Below the pieces are notes generated by a model, which saw nothing but the letters and a program-made list of their open reading frames with translations, was not told the DNA's origin and did no database searches. DNA of 11,539 bases from Gemmatimonadota bacterium (GTDB lineage Bacteria > Gemmatimonadota > Gemmatimonadetes > Gemmatimonadales > Gemmatimonadaceae): positions 1-11,539 of the forward strand of contig QHUV01000249.1 of the NCBI GenBank assembly GCA_003222065.1, given 5' to 3'. Made by a program: the position numbers and the translations under genes. This document shows, in pieces, positions 1 through 7,540 of this stretch; the stretch's first letter is position 1, and each line of letters begins with the position of its first letter.

Positions 1-816
1 GACGGGCGTCCCGTTCAGCCAGCGAAACGCGTCGTCCGCGTACTCCATGGCGCCCTCAAAGGCAAACGGCCGCGCGTGCGCCTGCCACCCGGTGAGTGCT
101 GGCGTTAGGCCGTCGGCGACGTCCGGGCTCGTGTAGAGAAAGCACCCGCCAGGCCCCCCGCACAGCCACTTCAAGACGCCGCCGGTCAAGAAGTCGACGC
201 CCAGCTGGCGCACGTCCACGGGCATGACGCCGACCGAATGAAACGCGTCGAGTGAGACCAGGGCGCCGGCATCGTGCGCCCGCCGGCAAATGGCGTCGGC
301 ATCCATGATGAACGCCGACCGAAAGAGCACGTGTGAGATCGCGACGAGTCGTGTACGCTCATCGATCGCGCCGAGCAATCGGCCCGTGTCGATGGTTACG
401 CCGTCCTCGGTCGGCACGACGACGACGCGCGCGCCTAACCGCGTCGCCAACCGATCATACACGTACCGGACGGACGGAAAGTCGAGCTCCGTCATGACGA
501 TCGTGTCGCGCGGTGGCGTGTAGTCGAGCGCCGACAGCACAGTCGCTTGGCCGATTGTGACGTTAGGCACCATCACCACTTCGCCCGACGCCGCGCCAAT
601 GAGCGGCGCGATCTCGTTGCCGACCTCCACCGGTTTCCTCCACCACCCCTCGGCCCCGGCCCAGGCCCGAACTCCGAGCTCCGCCCATTCGTCGACATAC
701 TCGGCGAGACGATCCGGGACGCCGCGCGGCATCGCGCCTAACGAGTTCGAGACGAGATACGTCGTCCGATCGAGAATCGGAAACTCGGCGCGAAAGGCCA
801 GCAGTGGATCGGCCAT
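1..816 (-). CDS. Kynureninase-like class V (fold type I) PLP-dependent enzyme, C-terminus outside window
   Basis: Partial gene: 272 codons from ATG at 816 to the window edge, with no stop. Seen: near the N-terminus a YLVSNSLG segment (about residues 20-27) matches the NSLG motif of kynureninases. FPSVRY (113-118) lies where that family has FPSD-Y. LDAFHSVG (189-196) supplies the PLP-contacting Asp190 and His193. GGVLKWLCGGPGG (212-224) holds the likely Schiff-base Lys216. TGWQAH (242-247) also matches kynureninase. Known: kynureninase hydrolyses kynurenine or 3-hydroxykynurenine to anthranilates plus alanine in tryptophan breakdown. Odd: the residue before the lysine is Leu215, where kynureninases normally have a phosphate-binding Tyr, and the FPSD Asp is Val, so the substrate may differ. 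A good Shine-Dalgarno (AGGGG, 821-825) precedes the start, and the ATG shares one base with the permease stop (TGATG), suggesting translational coupling. It could also be a cysteine desulfurase- or epimerase-like member; the fold is secure, the reaction is not. Confidence 0.85.
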   Translation of the reverse strand, partial: MADPLLAFRAEFPILDRTTYLVSNSLGAMPRGVPDRLAEYVDEWAELGVRAWAGAEGWWRKPVEVGNEIAPLIGAASGEVVMVPNVTIGQATVLSALDYTPPRDTIVMTELDFPSVRYVYDRLATRLGARVVVVPTEDGVTIDTGRLLGAIDERTRLVAISHVLFRSAFIMDADAICRRAHDAGALVSLDAFHSVGVMPVDVRQLGVDFLTGGVLKWLCGGPGGCFLYTSPDVADGLTPALTGWQAHARPFAFEGAMEYADDAFRWLNGTPV

Positions 817-2171
817 CAGTCCCCTGCCGGATCCGCGACCGCCGCTGTCCGCCGCGAACGCGCCGCGAAGTAGAATACCGCCGCGAGCGCCGCCACCGAT
901 AACACAGCGATCCACTCATCGAGCTGCAGTTTCGTCAGAAAGGCAACGATCACCACCAACGCAAGCCATGGAACCACTCCCGCGCCCGGTACGCGAAATG
1001 GAATACCACCCGTGCGTACGTCGCGACGGCGCAGCTCGACCGTCGCGAGACAACAGGCAACGTACACGAGCAGCACCGAGCCGTTGGCGATGATAGCGAG
1101 GCGTTCGAAGCTTCCTGTCGCTGCCAGGATGGCCACGAGCACCGTTTGAATCGCGATCGCGCGATGCGGCGTACGAAACCGCGGGTGGACGGACGCAACG
1201 CCGCGCGGAAGAAATCCGTCGCGAGCGAAGGCAAACAACATCCGAGGTAAAGCGAGCGTGACCCCGCTGACATATCCAAACATGCTCACCGTCGAGCCGA
1301 CGAGAATCAGCGTCCGGCCCCAGCCGCCGAACGCCACGCCTGCTGCATCAGCGACCGGTGTCTTCGCCGCGGCGAGGTCGGCACCGAGCAAACCCTGTGA
1401 AACGACTTGCACGGCGACATACAGCAGCGCCACGAACCCAATAGCTATCAGTACGGCATGCGGCACCGTACGCGCCGGATCCTTCACCTCACCGCTCGGC
1501 ACCAGCGCCGCTTCGACGCCGAGGAACGCGAAGATGAGGACCATCGAGGCTCGGCCAACGGCGCCCGCCGACGGCGCGTATTCCCAAGATAGATTCGCTC
1601 GTCGCATCGCGAAGGCGCCGACAGTGATGAGCAATGCCAGGGGTAAGAGCTTCGCGACTGTTGCGATCGCGTTGAATCGACTGGCGTCCCGGACGCCCCG
1701 CACGTTCAACACCGCAAGCGCCGCCAGAATGACAAGCATCACCGTCCCCTTCGCGAAGGGCGAAGAGAGCCAAGGCAGCAGCGCGGCAAGCGAATCGGCC
1801 AGGAAGCTCGTGACGGCCGCAAACGCCGCGGTGATGCCGGCCCAAAGCAGGACGCCGCTGATGAATCCGACGAAGGGACCGAACGCAACTTCCACATATG
1901 CGTACGGTCCCCCCGTCGACGCCACGCGGCTTCCCGCCTCGGCGAAGCAAAGCACGATGAGCCCCATCGCGATTGCACAGAGCAAGTACGCCAGCGGCGC
2001 GGCGGCGCCAAGCGTCGCGGCCACGCTCGACGGGAGACGAAAAATCCCCGCGCCGACCGTGATGTTCACGATCCCCGCTGCCAAGCCCCATGTTCCGAGC
2101 GCGCGAATCAGGGACGCGTCGCGCGCAAGCTCGTGCTCGTCTCGTCTTTTCTTGTCGCGCATTGCCTTCAA
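816..2171 (-). CDS. APC-superfamily amino acid permease
   Basis: An inner-membrane amino acid or amine transporter of 451 residues, the usual size for the family. Seen: the first helix carries the unwound substrate-binding motif GAGIFRLP (40-47). STGGPYAYVEVAFGPFVGF (86-103) and a conserved loop, FLGVEAALVPSGEVKDPART (216-235), are typical of the amino acid/polyamine/organocation family. The rest alternates hydrophobic stretches consistent with about 12 membrane helices, ending in a basic cytoplasmic tail. Start: the frame opens with TTG at 2171, with ATG three codons later at 2162. Neither has a convincing ribosome binding site, and an upstream mini-ORF with a strong site ends three bases before the TTG. 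The gene is followed directly by the kynureninase-like gene with a one-base overlap, so I infer the substrate is an amino acid or derivative used by that enzyme. The family is secure; the substrate is unknown. Confidence 0.9.
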   Translation of the reverse strand: MKAMRDKKRRDEHELARDASLIRALGTWGLAAGIVNITVGAGIFRLPSSVAATLGAAAPLAYLLCAIAMGLIVLCFAEAGSRVASTGGPYAYVEVAFGPFVGFISGVLLWAGITAAFAAVTSFLADSLAALLPWLSSPFAKGTVMLVILAALAVLNVRGVRDASRFNAIATVAKLLPLALLITVGAFAMRRANLSWEYAPSAGAVGRASMVLIFAFLGVEAALVPSGEVKDPARTVPHAVLIAIGFVALLYVAVQVVSQGLLGADLAAAKTPVADAAGVAFGGWGRTLILVGSTVSMFGYVSGVTLALPRMLFAFARDGFLPRGVASVHPRFRTPHRAIAIQTVLVAILAATGSFERLAIIANGSVLLVYVACCLATVELRRRDVRTGGIPFRVPGAGVVPWLALVVIVAFLTKLQLDEWIAVLSVAALAAVFYFAARSRRTAAVADPAGD

Positions 2172-2173
2172 CT

Positions 2174-2203
2174 CTAGGACGCGCCGCGAGCGTGCGCCAC
2201 CAT
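2174..2203 (-). CDS. Possible leader mini-ORF upstream of the permease
   Basis: A nine-codon frame (MVAHARGAS, stop TAG) begins at ATG 2203. It is preceded at 7-base spacing by AGGAG (2211-2215), a stronger ribosome binding site than anything in front of the permease. It stops two bases before the permease's TTG and in a different frame, so it cannot simply be the permease N-terminus. Inference: the permease may be translated by re-initiation or coupling from this leader. No amino acid run that would suggest classical attenuation is present. It could be chance. Confidence 0.3.
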   Translation of the reverse strand: MVAHARGAS

Positions 2204-2334
2204 CGCTAATCTCCTGGTGATCGCGAGCTGCCCCGTTGACGCGAACCGCCGGTTACGCGTCATCTTTCTGGGCAGATTCGCGAGATGGCGCGGATCTTTC
2301 GCCGTTTCACGAGACCTCGAAAGGAGCAATTGGA
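2204..2334. promoter_or_regulatory. Divergent intergenic region between permease operon and small exported protein
   Basis: About 130 bases separate the two divergent transcription units, so both promoters must lie here or overlap the leader. A TTGACG hexamer at 2236-2241 on the plus strand resembles a -35 box, but I see no good -10 hexamer at standard spacing (CATCTT at 2261-2266 is poor). The plus-strand ribosome binding site AAGGAG is at 2321-2326. I see no clear operator or riboswitch fold. Confidence 0.3.
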
Positions 2335-2691
2335 ATGAACGCCTACTCTCGTGCTGCCCTGCTCTCGGTGTCCTTACTCACGCTGGTCTTGCGCGCGCCG
2401 GTGAGTCGCGCACAAGCCGTATCGTCTTCCCCGCCGCCCGTCACAACGAACGTGACCCAACAGGTCGGACCGACTCCTGCCGCACTTTCCGTCGCCGTGC
2501 ATGCGCCGCTGCCGGCAGCGACGTCAGTACAGTCACGCGGGAACGCCGGCCTCGGTCAGTCGGAAGCGATGATGATCGTCGGCGGCGCCGCCATCCTCGT
2601 CGGAGCAATCGTCGGCGGCAACGCCGGCGACGTTTTCATGATTGGCGGCGCGGTCGTTGGGCTGTACGGGTTGTACAAGTTCCTGCAATAG
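2335..2691 (+). CDS. Small exported Gly-zipper-like hypothetical protein
   Basis: A 118-residue protein of unknown function. Seen: the start at 2335 has an excellent Shine-Dalgarno, AAGGAG, eight bases upstream. Residues 1-28 form a signal peptide (Arg near the start, Leu/Val-rich core, cleavage likely after SRAQA). Residues 29-75 are a low-complexity Pro/Ala/Thr/Val linker. Residues 80-117 form a hydrophobic segment full of glycine doublets (IVGGAAILVGAIVGG, then FMIGGAVVGLYGLYKFL), which could be two glycine-zipper helices inserting in a membrane. The mature protein is therefore probably anchored in the envelope by its C-terminus. It lies eight bases upstream of the patatin-ferredoxin gene on the same strand and is probably cotranscribed with it. 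An alternative reading, an open frame beginning upstream at 2236, has no ribosome binding site and would bury the signal peptide. Confidence 0.8.
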   Translation: MNAYSRAALLSVSLLTLVLRAPVSRAQAVSSSPPPVTTNVTQQVGPTPAALSVAVHAPLPAATSVQSRGNAGLGQSEAMMIVGGAAILVGAIVGGNAGDVFMIGGAVVGLYGLYKFLQ

Positions 2692-2699
2692 TTCTGACG

Positions 2700-3824
2700 A
2701 TGGGCAAAACGACTGGTGGTGGCAGCGGCAAGCGCGTCGCACTCGTACTCGGTGGCGGCGGCATGAAAGGCTTCGCGCATATCGGCGTTCTGCGCGCGCT
2801 CGACGAGCGCGGAATAAAACCGAGTGTGTACGCCGGTACGAGCATAGGCGCGCTCATCGCCGCTGCCGCCGTCGGTCGCATGCCGGTCGAGGAAATGGCG
2901 CGCCGGGCGGAAAGCCTTCGACGCCGTGACCTCTTTCGGATCAATCACTTCGGGATGCTGCTCGAGCGAATGCGGTCTCCGGCGATCTACATGGAGGAGC
3001 CGCTTCGCGATTTGTGTCGCAGCATCGTGCCGCCGCAACGCTTCAGCGATCTCGGCGCGCCGCTGCTCGTGAACACCGTCGACATCACCCGCGGCACGCA
3101 ACTCGTCTGGGGAATGCCGGGGCTGCGTGACGTCTGGGTGCAGGACGCGGTCTATGCGTCCTGCGCACTGCCGGGTTTCTTCCCCCCTGGCGAGGTGGGC
3201 ACGCGGCTTTGCGTCGACGGCGGCGTGATTGACAACCTCCCAGTCGGTCCCGCGTCGCTCAACGCGGACGTCGTGATCGCCGTGGATGTCGGCAGCTCGG
3301 ATCTCTTACCGACGAATGACATCGTCACGCAAGGGTTCGCGTCCATCTACATGCGCGCCGCGACGACGATGATGCACGCGCTGCAACAGTATCCGCTGAT
3401 ACGCTGGGACGGTCCGCCGATGTTGTTGATCCGGCCGAAGCTCGGCCAGGACTGGCTCAGCTTCAGCAACGCCGCGGCAAGCATCGACGAGGGCTATCGC
3501 AAGGCCTCACTGGCGCTTCAGGATTTTGACGCTGTGCTCGAGCAGCCGGGCGGGGTTTTTCCGCGACGGCGTGTGTCGATCGATGTCGATCGCGACAAGT
3601 GCATCGGCTGCGGTCTCTGTGTTGCCTTGGCGCCCGCGGTCATGGGAATGGACCAAAGCGGGAAGGCCTTCGCGCGCTCGCCCACCGCTGACTGGTCGAC
3701 TGCGGACGGCGAGTTCGTGCACCATTGCCCGACCTGCGCGATCGACATCCAGAAGATCGAACGCCTAACGCCGTCCTCGTCGAACCCCGCCCAGCGCGGA
3801 CCCAGCGAAGCCGACGCCGCGTAG
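2700..3824 (+). CDS. Patatin-like phospholipase fused to a C-terminal [4Fe-4S] ferredoxin domain
   Basis: A 374-residue protein. Seen: residues 12-195 form a patatin domain with the oxyanion-hole glycine loop GGGGMKG (18-24), nucleophile elbow GTSIG (46-50, Ser48) and catalytic DGG (173-175, Asp173), so the Ser-Asp dyad is complete. Residues about 290-350 form a single-cluster ferredoxin domain: CIGCGLC supplies Cys301, Cys304 and Cys307, and HCP supplies Cys343; Cys346 is extra. Known: patatins are lipid acyl hydrolases; such ferredoxins carry one [4Fe-4S] cluster. There is no signal peptide, so it is probably cytoplasmic or membrane-peripheral. Inference: the cluster could sense redox state or iron, or tether a partner to the hydrolase. 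Start: ATG 2700 lies eight bases after the preceding stop, without a clear Shine-Dalgarno, suggesting coupling. The frame is open upstream to 2217, but that part is antisense or out-of-frame noise. The 3' end overlaps the convergent M20 gene by 60 bases. Confidence 0.9.
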   Translation: MGKTTGGGSGKRVALVLGGGGMKGFAHIGVLRALDERGIKPSVYAGTSIGALIAAAAVGRMPVEEMARRAESLRRRDLFRINHFGMLLERMRSPAIYMEEPLRDLCRSIVPPQRFSDLGAPLLVNTVDITRGTQLVWGMPGLRDVWVQDAVYASCALPGFFPPGEVGTRLCVDGGVIDNLPVGPASLNADVVIAVDVGSSDLLPTNDIVTQGFASIYMRAATTMMHALQQYPLIRWDGPPMLLIRPKLGQDWLSFSNAAASIDEGYRKASLALQDFDAVLEQPGGVFPRRRVSIDVDRDKCIGCGLCVALAPAVMGMDQSGKAFARSPTADWSTADGEFVHHCPTCAIDIQKIERLTPSSSNPAQRGPSEADAA

Positions 3825-4859
3825 TCCAGCGATAGCGAGCCTCTCGTAGGCGGACACCGCGTCCCGCAGCTCCGCGATCTTCACATGCTCATCGTCCCGG
3901 TGCGCTGTATGAATCGATCCCGGACCAAACAGGTGTGGCCGCCCCCAATTCGACAGCTCGGGGATGTCCGTCGCGTAGGCAGCAACTGACGTCGGAAAGC
4001 CCGGAAGGACGCCAAGTCGAACCGCCTGTACGGTTGGCCCCTGTTCGACCGAGGCGCGGTCTCCTATGCATTGCTCGATCAAACGCCACACCTCACGCGC
4101 CGGGCCAACGAGGCGAATCATCAACCGCGCCTCCGCGGACGGCGCGAGGACGTTGTCGGCGACGCCGCCGGCGAGACTGCCGATGTTGACCGTCGTTTCA
4201 CCGAGCAGCGGATCGCTCGGCAGCGCGAGCGCATCGAGCTCGGTGAGGAGCTTCACGAGCTCGCGGGTAGCGGAGCGGCCCAGATGCGGATATGCCGAAT
4301 GCGCGGCTTGGCCCGTAACGCGAACAACCGCGCGCATCGCGCCCTTCGTGCCGACCGCCAGCGTGCTCTCCGTCGGCTCGCCGTTGATGAGTATTCGTGA
4401 ATCAGACGGCGCGTCGCCGAACAGCGTTCGCGCGAATTCGTTGGCGGCGTGCGCCCCGTCGTGCGCCGTCTCTTCGCCGACGACGAAGAGCAGGCCGACA
4501 GGGACGTCGCGCTCGCGCAGTCGCTCGGCGGCGCAGATCATCGCCGCGGCGATTCCTTTCGCGTCGCAGGCGCCGCGCCCCCGCAGCGAATCCCCGTCGA
4601 TGCGCGGCGGAATGAACGGCGGTACGGTGTCCAGGTGAGTCGAGAGGGTGACCCGCGGAATGCGCGCCACCTCGCCAGCCGGCGTCGCGAACACGTCGTC
4701 TCGAGCGGGCGAGACCGGGATGCGCTGCACGGACCACTCCCGACCAGCCAGGAAGCCATGCATCCAATCGACCACGGCTTCCTCACGTCCGCTCGTCGAT
4801 TCGATTTCCATCAACCGCGCGGCGAGATCGAGCGGATCGATGACGTCGAGGTCTGACAT
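3765..4859 (-). CDS. M20 family zinc metallopeptidase / deacylase (ArgE-DapE-LysK type)
   Basis: A cytoplasmic dinuclear-zinc amidohydrolase of 364 residues. Seen: the ligand pattern is complete, with STHLDTVP (73-80; His75, and Asp77 as the base partner), GACDAKG (96-102; bridging Asp99), GEE (128-130; catalytic Glu129 and metal Glu130), NGEPT (159-163; Glu161) and AHRDDE (319-324; His320). The lid/dimerisation domain spans about 171-275 and includes QAAHSAYPHLG (184-194), with a conserved His187. Known: relatives remove acyl or succinyl groups in arginine, lysine and diaminopimelate synthesis, or cleave dipeptides. The sequence alone does not choose between these. Start: I prefer ATG 4859; a TTG at 4868 would add three residues. 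No ribosome binding site precedes either, and a TAGATT sits seven bases before the ATG, so a leaderless transcript is conceivable. The stop TAG lies inside the convergent patatin gene, so the last 20 residues are encoded antisense to that gene's tail. Confidence 0.88.
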   Translation of the reverse strand: MSDLDVIDPLDLAARLMEIESTSGREEAVVDWMHGFLAGREWSVQRIPVSPARDDVFATPAGEVARIPRVTLSTHLDTVPPFIPPRIDGDSLRGRGACDAKGIAAAMICAAERLRERDVPVGLLFVVGEETAHDGAHAANEFARTLFGDAPSDSRILINGEPTESTLAVGTKGAMRAVVRVTGQAAHSAYPHLGRSATRELVKLLTELDALALPSDPLLGETTVNIGSLAGGVADNVLAPSAEARLMIRLVGPAREVWRLIEQCIGDRASVEQGPTVQAVRLGVLPGFPTSVAAYATDIPELSNWGRPHLFGPGSIHTAHRDDEHVKIAELRDAVSAYERLAIAGLRGVGFAGSALGGVRRGRR

Positions 4860-4863
4860 CGCG

Positions 4864-4905
4864 CGCAATCTAGCACCGTCGCTCGCAGCGTCGCGCTAGA
4901 TTGCG
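4864..4905. promoter_or_regulatory. Perfect 11-bp inverted repeat between M20 and aconitase genes
   Basis: The arms CGCAATCTAGC (4864-4874) and GCTAGATTGCG (4895-4905) are exact inverse complements separated by 20 bases. The site lies five bases upstream of the M20 ATG and about 90 bases upstream of aconitase, in the only intergenic space between the divergent genes. No T-run follows, so it does not look like a terminator. Each arm contains TAGATT reading outward, a weak -10-like hexamer. It may be an operator or a pair of facing promoter elements; the regulator is unknown. Confidence 0.45.
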
Positions 4906-4993
4906 TCTCAGCCTGTCGTCTAGTCGCGTACCGACGGCAGTGGCTCCGTCCGAAACCTCGAAGCGGCCAGCATGGCCGTAGCGAGAGAGAACA

Positions 4994-7540
4994 ATGTCCT
5001 CCACCAACTCCTTCGGCAGCCGCGCGACGCTAAACGTCGGCGGCCAGCGGTTCACCATTTACCGTCTCGACGCGATCGTGAAGCTCGGCGGCAACGCACA
5101 GCGGATCAACCCGCTGCAGCCCGTAGATCTCGTCATCGATCACTCGGTGCAAGTCGATGAATACGGTACCGATGCCGCGTATCTCATCAACACCGGACTG
5201 GAGGTCGACCGCAACAAGGAACGGTACGTCTTCCTGCGCTGGGGCCAGGACGCCTTTCGAAATTTTCGGGTTGTCCCGCCCGGCACTGGCATCTGTCACC
5301 AGGTGAATCTCGAGTACCTCGCGAAAACCGTCTTCACGTCAGAGGAAAACGGAGAGACGGTCGCGTATCCGGATTCGCTCGTCGGTACGGATTCGCATAC
5401 GACGATGGTGAATGGCCTTGGTGTGCTGGGCTGGGGTGTCGGCGGCATCGAGGCAGAGGCCGCGATGCTCGGCCAACCGGTCTCGATGCTCATTCCCGAA
5501 GTGGTCGGCTTCCAGCTGCATGGACGTCTTCCCGCCGGCGCAACGGCGACCGATCTCGTCCTCACCGTCACGCAGATGCTTCGCCAGAAGAAGGTCGTCG
5601 GGAAATTCGTCGAGTTCTACGGCACCGGCCTAACGGGGCTGCCGCTCGCCGATCGCGCGACGATCGCTAATATGGCGCCCGAGTATGGCGCGACGATGGG
5701 GTTCTTCCCGGTTGATGAGGAAACGCTCAAGTATCTCCGCATGACCGGCCGGCCCGAGCCGCACGTCAAGCTTGTCGAGGCCTACACCAAGGAGCAGGGA
5801 CTCTTTCGCATCGACTCGACGCCCGATCCCGTATTCAGCGATATGCTCGAGCTGGATCTTGGTACTGTCGAGCCCAGTTTGGCAGGGCCCAAACGCCCGC
5901 AGGATCGCGTTCCGCTGCGGAACGCGAAGCAGATGTATCGGGACGCCTTGCAAGCGGATCTCGCCAAGATCGGTTCGCCGGCAGCGGCTGCCGACGCCAA
6001 GCGCGCGTCACGGCAAGGTGGATCATCGGCGTCGTCAGGCACCGCGGTGCTCGTTGCGAACGACGAGGTGGCCGCGGAGCAGGCCGGCGTGAAGGTAGCG
6101 TACAAAGGCGAGACCTTTACGCTCCGTCATGGCGCGGTCGTCATCGCCGCGATCACGAGCTGTACCAACACATCCAATCCAGCCGTGATGCTGGCCGCGG
6201 GTATGCTTGCGAGAAACGCGGTCAAGCGTGGCCTTACGGTGAAGCCGTGGGTAAAAACATCGACCGCGCCCGGCTCGCGCGTCGTCACCGAGTATTACAA
6301 AGCGGCCGGTCTCCTCGAGTACTTGGACAAGCTTGGCTTTCAGATCGTCGGCTATGGCTGCACGACCTGTATCGGGAACTCCGGCCCCCTGCCCGATCCG
6401 ATTGCCAAAGCGATCGAAGACCAAAAGCTTGTCACCGCCGCCGTGCTGTCGGGCAACCGAAACTTCGAGGGCCGCGTCAATCCGCTTACCCGGTTCAATT
6501 ACCTCGCCTCGCCGCCGCTCGTCGTCGCGTACGCCCTTGCCGGCCGCATGGACATCGACCTCACCAAGGAGCCGTTAGGCATCGGCAGCGATGGGCCGGT
6601 CTTCCTTCGCGACATCTGGCCGTCGCCGCAGGAGGTGCAGGACGAGATCAATCGCAGCGTAAAAAGCGAGTTCTTCAAGACGCAATACGCCGACGTTTTC
6701 CGCGGCGACGAGTTCTGGCAAAAGCTCCAGGTGCCGCGCGGAGAGACCTTCGCATGGGATGAGCGCTCCACCTATGTCAAGAATCCGCCGTATTTCGACG
6801 ACATGGATGTGGAACCGCCTGGCATTCGAACGATTACTGGCGCGCGCGCGCTCGCTCTGCTCGGCGACTCGATCACGACCGACCACATCTCGCCCGCCGG
6901 CAACATTCCCGTCGCGGGTCCCGCCGGCAAATGGCTGATCGCTCACGGCGTCGAGCGAAAGGATTTCAATTCCTATGGCGCTCGCCGCGGCAATCATGAG
7001 GTCATGATGCGCGGCACGTTCGCGAACATTCGGCTGCGCAACGAAATGGTGCCCGGTACCGAGGGCGGCTACACGACGACGCAACCGGGCGGTGCGCCGA
7101 CGTTCATCTACGACGCGGCGATGGAGTATCAGAAGGCTGGCACCCCGCTCGTCGTCATCGCCGGCAAGGAATACGGCACCGGCTCGTCGCGCGATTGGGC
7201 GGCGAAAGGCACGATCCTTCTCGGCGTCCGCGCCGTGATTGCCGAATCGTTCGAGCGAATCCACCGATCGAATCTTGTCGGCATGGGCGTGCTCCCGCTC
7301 GAGTTTACCGATGGCGAGACGCGGCAATCGCTTGGCCTCACCGGGTTCGAGACCTACGACATCGTCGGGCTGGACGCTTCGTTGCGACCACGCGCGACGC
7401 TCGTCGTCCGCGCGAGAGATCAGAGCGACAGGAAGGAGTTCAAGGTGCTCGCCCGAATCGATACCCCTGAGGAAATGCAGTACTACCGGCATGCCGGCAT
7501 TCTACCATACGTCTTGCGTCAGCTCGTCGGACGGCGATGA
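4994..7540 (+). CDS. acnA: Aconitate hydratase A with an in-frame N-terminal deletion
   Basis: Aconitase interconverts citrate and isocitrate in the TCA and glyoxylate cycles using a [4Fe-4S] cluster. Seen: residues 1-26 match the usual AcnA opening ([12 protein letters not shown], then IYRLD). The sequence then jumps straight to IVKLGGN and [15 protein letters not shown] (38-52), which normally follow about 80 residues later. Everything after is intact: IDH (48-50), CHQVNLEYL (101-109), GTDSHTT (131-137), cluster cysteines Cys390, Cys456 and Cys459, SGNRNFEGR (486-494), the swivel domain from about 610 with [13 protein letters not shown] (625-637), and GTGSSRD (728-734). Length is 848 against the usual 890-920. 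The missing block normally contains LLEN-LR and QDFTGVPAVVD, including the active-site Gln (Gln72 in mitochondrial aconitase). The start lies after GAGAGA (4982-4987), a weak Shine-Dalgarno. The stop overlaps the next gene by ATGA. The family is certain; activity of this allele is doubtful. Confidence 0.93.
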   Translation: MSSTNSFGSRATLNVGGQRFTIYRLDAIVKLGGNAQRINPLQPVDLVIDHSVQVDEYGTDAAYLINTGLEVDRNKERYVFLRWGQDAFRNFRVVPPGTGICHQVNLEYLAKTVFTSEENGETVAYPDSLVGTDSHTTMVNGLGVLGWGVGGIEAEAAMLGQPVSMLIPEVVGFQLHGRLPAGATATDLVLTVTQMLRQKKVVGKFVEFYGTGLTGLPLADRATIANMAPEYGATMGFFPVDEETLKYLRMTGRPEPHVKLVEAYTKEQGLFRIDSTPDPVFSDMLELDLGTVEPSLAGPKRPQDRVPLRNAKQMYRDALQADLAKIGSPAAAADAKRASRQGGSSASSGTAVLVANDEVAAEQAGVKVAYKGETFTLRHGAVVIAAITSCTNTSNPAVMLAAGMLARNAVKRGLTVKPWVKTSTAPGSRVVTEYYKAAGLLEYLDKLGFQIVGYGCTTCIGNSGPLPDPIAKAIEDQKLVTAAVLSGNRNFEGRVNPLTRFNYLASPPLVVAYALAGRMDIDLTKEPLGIGSDGPVFLRDIWPSPQEVQDEINRSVKSEFFKTQYADVFRGDEFWQKLQVPRGETFAWDERSTYVKNPPYFDDMDVEPPGIRTITGARALALLGDSITTDHISPAGNIPVAGPAGKWLIAHGVERKDFNSYGARRGNHEVMMRGTFANIRLRNEMVPGTEGGYTTTQPGGAPTFIYDAAMEYQKAGTPLVVIAGKEYGTGSSRDWAAKGTILLGVRAVIAESFERIHRSNLVGMGVLPLEFTDGETRQSLGLTGFETYDIVGLDASLRPRATLVVRARDQSDRKEFKVLARIDTPEEMQYYRHAGILPYVLRQLVGRR

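Noticed and set aside
1258..2220. Plus-strand open frame (320 codons) antisense to the permease
   Set aside because: Low-complexity Ala/Thr/Ser/Pro translation typical of an antisense shadow of a hydrophobic membrane protein.
2236..2241. TTGACG as a promoter -35 for the small exported protein
   Set aside because: No acceptable -10 hexamer at 16-18 base spacing; kept only as a remark in the intergenic entry.
2217..2699. N-terminal extension of the patatin gene
   Set aside because: The frame is open, but the translation is Arg-rich noise overlapping the small exported protein, which has a strong ribosome binding site and signal peptide.
6575..7492. Minus-strand open frame (305 codons) antisense to aconitase
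   Set aside because: It mirrors aconitase codons; the translation has no motifs and aconitase is certain on the other strand.
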